A stretch of DNA of 64,000 nucleotides from Chalciporus piperatus (taxonomy: Eukaryota > Basidiomycota > Agaricomycetes > Boletales > Boletaceae): assembly GCA_038093975.1 (NCBI GenBank), contig JBBPTG010000022.1, positions 62,001 through 126,000 on the forward strand, read 5' to 3'. The notes beneath the pieces are model-generated. The model made no database searches. It saw nothing but the letters and a program-made list of their open reading frames with translations, and was not told the DNA's origin. How positions within the stretch are numbered: the stretch's first letter is position 1; every line of letters starts with the position of its first letter. This document shows positions 47,322 through 56,431 of this stretch, one piece after another. A program made the translations under genes and the position numbers.

Positions 47322-48333
47322 TCACTCGACGACACCGCAGCCAGAGATCTCGACCGTAGCCTGTGGTCGACCGTTGCTCGTTCCTTTCGACTCGAGTTGT
47401 TTCACAACGTCCATGCCCTGGACGACCTCGCCAAAGACGACGTGTTTGTTGTCGAGCCATGAGGTGATGGCGGTGGTGATGAAAAACTGGATGGGGGGGA
47501 AGAAAGGAAGAGGGTCAGCGGTTGTGAGCATAAACAAGGTGACACAAATGTCGGCTTACCTGTGAGCCATTCGTGTTCGGACCTGCATTGGCCATGGAGA
47601 GCAAACCAGGCTTGGTGTGCTTGTGGATGAAGTTCTCGTCTGCGAGCATAAAGAGTGAAAAAAAACGTTGGTCAACGAAACGTGGGTTTGGTCGCACAAA
47701 CGGGAATTGCTCACCCTTGAAACGCTCGCCGTATATCGACACGCCGCCAGTACCGTTGTGTCTGGTAAAGTCACCTCCCTGGATCATGAACTACACGCAC
47801 CCAAGAGTAAAACTCTCAATCAGTACCATGTGACGTGACCAAGGAATGAGAGGAAGAACGAAAAAAGGTGAGGGGTACTGACCTCGGGGATGATGCGGTG
47901 GAACGAGCTACCCTTGTACCCAAGCTTCTTTCCGTCCTTCTCGACGCCGACTGCCAATTCACGGAAGTTGCGAGCTGTGAGTGGGACGGTGTCGTCATAG
48001 AGCTTGAAGACGATGCGGCCGGCTGCTTTCGAGCCAATCGAGACGTCGAACTGCGAGGGTCAATAACAGTCCAGGAAAGCAAGAGAACGCGTGCGTACGA
48101 AAACGTTTGACCTGCCGGACGCGACGAAATGTGAATGGCGTGTTCCATCGAGACTAGTGGCGAGAGACTCACTTTGCAATGGAGGAGGTGGCGGGTGCAG
48201 CCGACGAGGCGGTTGAAGAGGCGAACCTGCGGAAGATGAAAGACATGAAGGACGAGGAGGAGTCTGAAGAGTTTGACGAGTTTTGGGTGAAGTGGAGGAG
48301 GTCGTTGTAGAAGGGATGGAGGAAGAGCGACAT
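47322..48333 (-). CDS. Cyclophilin-type peptidyl-prolyl isomerase (parent copy)
   Basis: The catalytic body is intact over four exons on the minus strand: [20 protein letters not shown] to [49 protein letters not shown] with NTNGSQ, and [20 protein letters not shown] to the stop. Active-site Arg (FHRIIPEF), Gln/Gly (MIQGGD), the NTNGSQFF loop and the cyclosporin-contact Trp are all present. Cyclophilins catalyse proline isomerisation during folding. The N-terminus is uncertain. A frame from 48333 ([15 protein letters not shown], then [16 protein letters not shown]) looks like a mitochondrial presequence, but simple splicing to the body is out of phase. MEHAIHI at about 48150 is an alternative start, also out of phase here through one extra A. 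The 3' end and flank are copied at 55.4-56.4 kb. Confidence 0.82.
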
Positions 48334-49132
48334 GACAGGTCAACGTTTCAACTCTGACACGAAAAATACTCAGCCCTGGCCACTACCAACTTGCTACGTA
48401 ACTACATACACGAACTCAATCCGGTACCCAGCTCGATTGCGGTCGACTGTATAATGGCCCGTGCTCTCGAGTGCGACGTCTTCTGCTCATTGAGAGTCTG
48501 ATTTGGAGAGACTAACCGCAAAGGCACTCCAAGTCGCGACACCTCATGGAGCGTTCCCGCAAGATTTTCCTCCAGATCGCATCTGCTTCACTGGCCGTCG
48601 TCCTTGCGGCCAAGGTTTAAGTACACGGATCGAATCAACATGTTCTCCATCCATCCCTTTCATTCCCGGTTGGAAGAGGTTCAGTCTCCCCAGAATGTAT
48701 CGCAAGATTTCCAACCAAATCGTCATCGAATGGACCGACCGAAGGATTGGCTTGGCTCGAACGAGCCGCAGATGTACTTCCAGACGTTGATACGACGTCC
48801 ATTCCCATCGGAGTACGCGGTATATCGTCTGGAGACCATTAACTCGTTCGATTTTGAGAGGTTACTCTCATTTCCTATTCACGGGCGAGATTTGGTGAGT
48901 CGCCTCAACTTCGTGATGATCTATGCTTGATTTGATGGTCATATGTAGGAACCACGAGAATGACACCCAGGGCGTCACTTCGGACGGACGTTGCGCACGT
49001 TTGACGACGCTATAACGAATCCTTCGTCTGATCGGCAGTTGGGACGATCATGCCTGCTACACGTCTTGACTTTGATGGACCAAGAGAAGCTACACAACCG
49101 ACAGTAAAGGGTGGCAAGGATGGTCCATCTGT
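48334..49132. other. Cyclophilin 5' flank and unassigned sequence
   Basis: The first about 235 nt (to 48567) are the parental version of the piece found in both arms (reverse complement at 22741, direct at 53287). Beyond 48567 the sequence is unique here and continues where the arms switch to NTPase, which shows this is the donor locus. An open plus-strand stretch (RMYRKISNQIVIEWTDRR) is present but I cannot assign it to a family. Confidence 0.4.
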
Positions 49133-49860
49133 GACTCTCCTTTATGGATCACAGGGACGTAAGCGCAGAGGGTTTTGATATGGATCAATGGTTTAAACTG
49201 TGGCGAAGGTCAAGATGTCACTTTGTCGTTACGCCAACCAGCCATTTGTATGGTTCTTTGCAGAGCTGCAGTGCAAGCATGGAGGAGCGACAGTGTCTTT
49301 ATGGCGTCAAAGAAACGCGAGAGATTCATTGAAAGCCCATTCAGGTCAACTTTCACTGATGCTAGCGGGTGCAGGAAAATCCGTTATAGCGTACGTCCTT
49401 TACTCCCGTCCCACGATCTCTCTGACTTGCCTGCAGATAGACCCTCAAAAACACGTCACAGGATGGGGAAGTCCTAGCATTTTTCTGTTGCGACTTTCGC
49501 AACGAGCGTTCAATTAGCGCAGCGGAAGTGATGCGCTCCATCATCACCCAGGTGTCGTACACCTTGCCATACGCTCCCGACAAACTAGAGCATTTGTTCA
49601 ACGACCTGGCCAAGGCCCGAAACAGGCCGTGAAATTCTTTCTGACGTCCTGTAGCTCTCTGGGTACCTGGATCGTTTGACGAGTGTCAAGTCCTCAGCAA
49701 AATGGCAGACTCCATCGGGTCGAGATTCAGACACTCCACGCAAACAGAGTGCATATGGAATTCAAAATCATCGCGAGCGTGGACATGCAGTCAACCGCTA
49801 TCTTTATCTAGGCGATAAACCTACTCACATTTCTCCAGCGGGGGCGTGTGTCTTGGCGAG
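49133..49860 (+). pseudogene. NACHT NTPase relic upstream of WD40 copy B
   Basis: This is the right-arm version of the NACHT remnant. It reads LSLMLAGAGKSVIAY (Walker A), then an intron-like interval with CTTGCCTGCAG acceptor, then HVTGWGSPSIF. A single extra T shifts the frame before CCDFRNERSISAAEVMRSII, which continues QVSYTLPYAPDKLEHLFNDL and stops after AKARNRP. The SISAAEVMRS motif is complete here, unlike in the left arm. Downstream pieces (SVKSSAKW, SIGSRF) persist out of frame up to the WD40 leader. As in the left arm it is on the same strand as the WD40 gene. Confidence 0.65.
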
Positions 49861-50389
49861 AGTAATGCTACTAGTCGGAATGGAGTCCGCCGAAGGGCGT
49901 CCGACGGCGGAGACTGAGGGTGCAGCAGTGCTCACGGGTAGGCTGGATGCTAGGAGGCTGGTGTCCACACAGGGGACAAAGTCAAGGTCATGCTCGCGAC
50001 AGACCATGGGGAAAGTATCACACTCTCGCAATTCAATCTTACATTTGGTTTATGGTAATGTAGACAACACCGAACTTTACATGAATTGCCAGGAGTGACG
50101 GGTTGTGCTTGGGCGTTAAAAATTTACTGCGTGATGTCCGCGCATCGGTATGAGTGAAGAAACTCTAGATTGCAGATGAAATGATCGAGCTGCGTTCGGT
50201 ACAATCAATTGAGTTTGAAATATCTATGCAAATGGACCCACTGATGTCCACAACGAGTACACAATGCAACTTTCGTCTGCCACGCTCATCGATCAATCGA
50301 TCATCGCTCAGTGCTGCAGGTTGAAGGTTCGTCCTGTATCTTCATCTCCTCCGCTTTTACTCATTCCACCCCTCCCCAGGCCTACGACT

Positions 50390-52215
50390 ATGTCAGACTC
50401 AGACAAAGAACTTCAACTTGACCCTGCAGAGACAAGCTTAAGTCCAACGTTCATCATACAAGGTCCTAAAGAACTTGAACAAGGGTGGACAACTCATATG
50501 GCATGGCTTTCCGACGACCGGGTCGTGACTGGCTCGGACAATGGCACCTTGCGGATATGGAATTTGACGACCGGCACGCAAGAGGGTAGCTCGATGGTGC
50601 ACCAGGGTTGGGTGACTGGGGTCATCACCACAGAAGACGGGCGGATTATTTCATGCTCACGGCTGGATAAACGTCTGAGGGTATGGAACACGGACACGGA
50701 CGAACTCACTAATGGCCCATGGTCGACCGAGGATTATGGTCGTGCTCGGTGCATGGCTTTGTCTCAAGATGAAGAGCTCCTCGCGAGTTGTCAAGAAGGA
50801 GGGATCGTCATATGGGAGATGGCGGGGACTATGCGAATCAGAAATTTCATCAACCTCGACTTCATCGTAGGGCTTCGGTATTCCGACTCAGCTTGTTTCT
50901 CTCCCGACGGCGATAAACTCGCAATAGCATACAGCTCCTGGATCCTCGTTCTTGATGCTGCAAGTGGCGAAAAAATCTTTGGACCACTCGATGTCGCTGA
51001 TTCTCGCGAGTTATGTGCTGTTGTTTGGTCATCTGAGCAATCTGACCGACTTTTCGTTGCCTGTGGGGATGGTCGGATCCGTTCATTGGATTTGAGCACG
51101 GGCAAGATCATCGATGAACTAAAACACTCCCATCGCGACGTAGTGAGGTGTCTGTCCCTCTCTCCCGATGGAAAATGGCTTGCCAGCGGATCGTTTGACA
51201 AGACAGTCATTCTTTGGAACATCGGATCGCGCTTGCCTGTCGGAGAGCCACTCAACCATGGTTCACTCGTGAGGGCAGTTGCGTTTTCTCGTTCTGGGGA
51301 ATTTGTTGCATGCAGTGGGAGTGGGGAGAACATCTCAGCTTGGCGTGTCCCGTGGTGGGACAATAACAATCGAAAGGTTCCATTGTTCATTCGATCGTTA
51401 ATTTCATAAACTGATGTTCACGCTACAGACCCCCGACCCCCTACTTGATGTGCGTTCTAGCCCTCTGTGCCTCTCACATTTCTGACATTCCATGTATGTA
51501 GCAATCAGCAGTCATTTCACCCGACGTCCCATCAAATATCGTTCGTGAACCTGACTTTGATTTCCACGACGTAAGTTTCATTACTCTATTGCCAGAAATT
51601 CACGCTTAATTCCGGAAATTTGTAGGTGTCTGCATTACGTCGCCCCCGTCCCCTTCAAGACCATTCAAGAATGAATCCATCCGATCCCCCTCCCCGGGTA
51701 CAGCGCCGAATGTTCTCCTGGAGGTTTTGGAACATGTTGCCCCGATTTGTACTCAATCGCTCGCACCCAATATACATGGGACGGGCGGAACCAGTAAGCC
51801 AATCACCCCCGTTTTGATCACACGTACTGAATAAGTCTGTTTCGGATAGGGTACACAGGTTGCTTCAAGGTCCACCATCAGCAACGACCCTTCCACCCCT
51901 TCTGACTCAGCACCCACCCCTCCTCTCATGATCATCGAGGAGTCCGTTTCCGGAGAGAGCAGCGAAGACAGCGGGAACAACCCGACCACTGAACCAGAAG
52001 TCAACGACATCGGATGTTGTGGGTTCTTGTCCCGTCGGCGGCCTAGAGCGACCCCGGCACGAGAGCGAGACAACACTCCCGTTGATCGGTCTTCACTTCG
52101 AAATAATCCACCCTCGTCCACCAATGCTGGCATTCCCAACCACCCACCCCCGCGCCCTGCAGCTCAGGATATCCTAGAGCTCTCTGCTGTTGTCCAATCA
52201 TCCGACACTTCCTGA
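50390..52215 (+). CDS. WD40-repeat protein, copy B
   Basis: Exons 50390-51376, 51429-51449, 51502-51570, 51626-51793 and 51850-52215, all phase 0, give about 536 residues. Exon 1 begins MSDSDKELQLDPAETS and forms seven WD40 blades (GTLRIWNLTTG, KRLRVWNTDTDEL, GIVIWEMAGTM, WILVLDAASGEKIFGP, RIRSLDLSTGK, KTVILWNIGS, NISAWRVPWWD). The 21-nt exon 2 encodes TPDPLLD. The tail contains FSWRFWNMLPRFVLNRS, an acidic segment (EESVSGESSEDSG), GCCGFLSRRRPRAT and QDILELSAVVQSSDTS. An in-frame upstream ATG at 50264 exists, but the start at 50390 is the one conserved in all copies. No catalytic domain; a protein-binding role is expected. It differs from copies A and C at clustered blade positions. Confidence 0.87.
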
Positions 52216-52732
52216 ACCCTGGCCTCTATGTTTTGTCTAGTATACCCTTTTCGTGGCACTCGTGACAATACATGGATTGTATTCTACCCCGCTATCGCAT
52301 TTCTGTCGAATGACTATGTTGTTGTTTTTCCGCCTTCAATTCCGGTTTGGGTAGGCCTCCGACGTCATGTTGGCGATCGAGTACAGTCGACGATGGTATC
52401 TCCTCCAGGTCGGTTTTTGTCTCTCATCATCGTTCGCAGTGGAAGACACGGCAAACCCTTCGGAATGCCTCTGCTTCCCTACAAGGTTTCTTCACCTCTC
52501 TTATCTGCATTCTGTGTCTTGATTCGAAGGGACAAGGAAAGTCAAGAACAGGAGATCATCGATCGTCCATTACAAAATTTCTAACTGTCTTCCACTGGCA
52601 ATGATTTGGATGGCACGAATACAGCACAGCAACCGATCGCACGAAAAACGGGACAGGTCTAGGAATGAGAATCATGCGACCTCAAGGTGAATGCAATTAT
52701 CCTCTACTAATGATCATTGCCCCCTCCGCACG

Positions 52733-53287
52733 AAAGTTGCGAGCTGTCAGTGGGACGGCGTCGTCATAGAGCTCGAAGACGATGCGTCCGGCGGCAATCG
52801 AGGCAATCGAGAGGTCGAACTGTGAGGGCCAGAAACAGTCCAGGAAAGCGAGAGAATGCGACGAATGCGGACAGTGTGTTCCATCGAGGCTAGTGGCGAC
52901 TGACTCGCTTCACGATGGAGGATGTGGCGGGTGCAGCCGACGAGGCGGTTGAAGAGGTGAACCTGCGGAAGATAAAAGACATGAAGGACGATGAGGAGTC
53001 TGAAGAGTTTGGCGGGTTTTGGGTGAAGTGGAGGAGTTCGTTGTAGAAGGGAAGAGTGACATGACAGGAAAAATACTCAGCCGTTCTCAGCGCTCGCTAC
53101 CAACTTCCTACTTCACGACATACATACGCAAACTCAACCCCGCACGCAGCTCGATTGCGGTCGACTGTATGATGGCCCGTGCTCTGGAGTGCGACGTCTT
53201 CTACTCATTGAGAGTCTGGTTTGGGGAGACTAGCGGCAAAGGCACTCCAAGTCGCAACACCTCATGGAGCGTTCCCGCAAGATTTTC
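52733..53287 (-). pseudogene. Captured 5' piece of the cyclophilin gene (right arm)
   Basis: Same cyclophilin 5' fragment as in the left arm, on the minus strand, ending in the coding part around [18 protein letters not shown]. It is followed by WD40 3'-flank sequence. At its other end (53287) it is fused to the C-terminal part of the NTPase relic, at the same nucleotide as in the left arm. Confidence 0.75.
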
Positions 53288-55250
53288 ATCCCGTCTACCG
53301 CCCGCACGCCGATCTCCCGACAGAGCAGGAAATAGGGAAGGTGCTGCGTGCCGGGTTGACTGGGTTTACTCATGACCTTGAGGAGTTGCATCGCGCTGAA
53401 GTCGGTGGAGTAGTCTACGCAGGAGGAGTCGCGATGGGAAGAATAGGATTTGAAGCCGGCTGGGCCGAGACCTGCGTGGAGAGCGTCAGGACCGCTGGAT
53501 CGGGGTCGAGGAGCTGGTGTGGATGGAGTGGTGGGACCTCGTGCATCGGCTGCCGCGGCGACTCGAGAAGAATGGACGATATGGAGATTGAGGGGAGCGT
53601 GTGCTTGAAGAAAGCGAGAACTTTGTTTGACTAGTCCAAAGTGTTAGTAAAGTTCCCGTTGTAAACGTGTACGCACTATCGAGGTTTCCGCCAGCATTAG
53701 CTACAAAACGAGTCGATGAGGTCGAACAGCGGAGAGCGATGCCGGAGACACACTATACTCATTAATATTGTCTTACCAATGTGTCAATTTACCACCTCAT
53801 ATAATGCTCTGGGACACGGGGCAGTACCCGTTCCAAGAAAAATGACCAAGTCTCGCTCTGCATACAAAAATCGATCGCGATGATCTTGCATTGTTGTACA
53901 GGATTCATTCGACGGAGCCAGGTCTGGTAAGTTAGAAAGGATTTGCCCGCGCCATGTCGGATGACATGGGAGAGTCGGTCTTGTTGTGTCGTCAAAATAA
54001 GCATCGAATCCAGCAAGCATTTCATCGTCTCCGTCGACTGAATCAAGGTCGGCCTGAATTTGAGATAGGTTGAGGTGCATATAAGAGAAGTTTTAAATCG
54101 AGACGTACAATCTGTGTGCTTCGTCGAAGAATAGGACCGGCATCTTTTTGGACAGCTTCTCGGGTTCCCCGATCATCGAAGAATGTCTGACATCCCACGA
54201 GCGCTCTCGCTGCTCTTCTTGCCAATCCGCTTGAAGAACCACCGACTCTCACGCGGCGAGTTATCCACCTGAGTTCGTTCTAACTTCAATCTGAGGATAT
54301 GTCAGACTCCTTTCGCCCTTGGTGGCCAAGTGCTTCGACATCTTCCGGCGGTTCAAATTCTGCGTATTTGACCAGAGAACTCTACGATAATCGAGATTCG
54401 GTCGGAACTTTGAGGAGAGGAACAAATCGTCGTACCCGCCGGAAGAGTTCCATAAGCCGAGTGATATCACTTGTGACCCCACGCTCCCGACAGGTGCGTT
54501 TGACAGCCTCCGTTCGACATTGAGGCGATAGTTCTATCAAGAAGCGGTTAGTTTGATCCTGTCGTCCACCAGTTCCATTATGTCCTATCAAGTGCGTACC
54601 CTGAAGCAATGTGCTTCTCTTCGGAACTCAAATTCCGGCGTGTTTGGTGAAAGACCCTCGCAATATCGTTCCATATGCTGGCTCAGGCTCATATAGAGAC
54701 TGCTGACGTTCACAAATCTAGGAATCCGGAGGTCAAAGTGAAGACATGGTACCTGCCGCACGATAGAACTTCTTTGAGAAGAGCAGTGTATCACGGTTCG
54801 AAGAACGATTCGTCAAATTCTCGTTGATGAATCGAATCATTTTTGGGCCGAAAACTTGCCTTGCCGACGGCGCTTGCGCCAAAAAGCACTGTAAACGATG
54901 GCACTCCATCCAATGCACGCTCTATAACGTGCATCTCGGCTTCCCGGGCAAGAAATCCGGGGAAACGTGTAAACGCGTGCTTGACGCAGGGCTGAGATTG
55001 CCCATGGTCCTCGTTGATCTCTTTACGTACTTCATCGAGCAAGTGTTTTGATTCTGTCAGGGTGCGCGCGGTGTCGGAGGGCTTGAGTGGGTCATGGATG
55101 TTCAGTGAGGCTTTAAACGAGTAAGACTGATACACGTTGTCAGCATGAGGTGAGTCACTCGAGCCGGCACAGGTAATCTGGACAACGCGCCGATAGTGTC
55201 GCCATTGCATTCAAGTTGAGGAGTGAACTCGTCAGGGATTGCCATGCTCC
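53288..55250 (-). pseudogene. P-loop NTPase (AAA/STAND-like) relic, right copy
   Basis: The minus strand encodes KPSDTARTLTESKHLLDEVR, PGFLAREAEMHVIERALDGV, FTVLFGASAVGK (Walker A), FDLRIPRFVNVSSLYMSLS, KKMPVLFFDEAH (Walker B with Asp kept), CLLDSMLILTTQQDRLSHVI and the HATLNLH region. It keeps the P-loop stretch that is deleted in the left arm. The intron after Walker A has a GC donor and its acceptor reads GATAC instead of GATAG, so normal splicing is lost. The frame break before HFDLRIP is shared with the left copy. The C-terminus is replaced by the cyclophilin-locus fragment. Non-functional as a full-length protein; function of the family is unknown, with a STAND-like NTPase role inferred. 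Confidence 0.72.
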
Positions 55251-55443
55251 TGTTCATCGTGCATGAGATGCGCGTCCGTGCGGTCCACCCCTTCCAACCC
55301 GTGGCTCCGACCATACCCAATGTTATTCCTTGGCAAGATTGGATCTCGTCGGACCGCGTGTTCAACGACGTCTCTTCCGTTGGTGTACCAGATTCTTGAC
55401 CTTGGTTTCTACTCTTGTGGACCGAGTTGAAAGTTGTGATGGT

Positions 55444-56431
55444 ATTGAGATTCAATATGGTGTATAGTTAAGAGTGACCGAAGACCGAGCATCCATTACT
55501 TCGACATCAGCATTTACACTAGATATGCAGGATGAAGATGAGCAGTTTGTATTTACTTTTTGTATCGAGATTACGTGCCGCTCAGGGATCTCGACCGTAG
55601 CCTTTGGTCGACCGTTGCTCGTTCCTTGGGACTCAATTTGTTTCACGATGTCCATGCCCTTGACGACCTCGCCAAAGACGACGTGTTTGTTGTCGAGCCA
55701 TTAGGACAGGGCGGTAGTGATGATAAACTGGATGGGGGGGAGAAAGGAAGACGGACAGCGGTTGTGAGCATAAACAAGGTGACACAAATGTCGGCTTACC
55801 TGTGAGCCATTCGTGTTCGGACCTGCATTGGCCATGGAGAGCAAACCAGGCTTGGTGTGCTTGTGGATGAAGTTCTCGTCTGCGAGCATAAAGAGTGAAA
55901 AAAACGTTGGTCAACGAAACGTGGGTTTGGTCGCACAAACGGGAATTGCTCACCCTTTAAACGCTCGCCGTACATCGACACGCCGCCAGTACCGTAGTCA
56001 CCTCCCTGGATCATGAACTACACGCACCCAAGAGCAGAAATTGAACTCTCAATCAGTACCATGTGGCGTGACCAAGGAATGAGAGGAAGAACGAAAAAAA
56101 GGTGAGGGGTACTGACCCTGGGGATGATGCGGTGGAACGAGCTACCCTTGTACCCAAGCTTCTTTCCGTCCTTCTCGACGCCGACTGCCAATTCGCGGAA
56201 GTTGCGAGCTGTGATTGGGACGGTGTCGTCATAGAGCTTGGAGACGATACGTCCGGCAGCTTTCGAGCCAATCGAGACGTCGAAGTGCGAGGGTGAGTGT
56301 TGGTCAGAAACAGTCCAGAAACGCGAGAGAACGGGTGCGTACGAAGACGTTTGACCTGCCGGACGCGACGAATGTGAATGGCGTGTTCCATCGAAGTCAG
56401 TGCGAGAGACTCACTTTGCAATGGAGGAGGT
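55444..56431 (-). pseudogene. Cyclophilin pseudogene (copy of the gene at 47.3-48.2 kb)
   Basis: Near-identical to the parent from its 3' flank through exon 2 and the short upstream exon ([12 protein letters not shown]). Lesions are clear. The exon 2 acceptor reads CTCGCAC instead of CTCGCAG. Twelve nt are deleted in [15 protein letters not shown], leaving MIQGGDYGTGG. A stop (TAA, complement of 55701-55703) interrupts FIITTALS before [10 protein letters not shown], and the end has diverged (ATVEIPER). The 5' end is cut at about 56431, where WD40-leader sequence begins. The copy lies in the same orientation as its parent, about 8.3 kb away. Confidence 0.85.

Larger units (their letters stand above)
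49133..55428 (-). repeat. Right arm of the 6.3-kb inverted segmental duplication
   Basis: Inverted counterpart of 20745-27059, with the order NACHT relic, WD40 copy B, cyclophilin piece and NTPase relic. Homology is lost outside about 49133 and 55428. Compared with the left arm it has a shorter WD40 3' flank but keeps the stretch before Walker A of the NTPase. Confidence 0.85.

Noticed and set aside
47868..48110. Plus-strand frame opposite the cyclophilin exons
   Set aside because: Overlaps catalytic cyclophilin exons in antisense and has no independent features.
50791..51390. Long antisense frames opposite the WD40 exons (about 200 codons)
   Set aside because: They mirror codon structure of the WD40 coding strand in all copies and show no domain.
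51377..51409. WD40 proteins ending at FIRSLIS
   Set aside because: The downstream exons are open, conserved in three copies and bounded by good splice signals; ending there would leave them unexplained.
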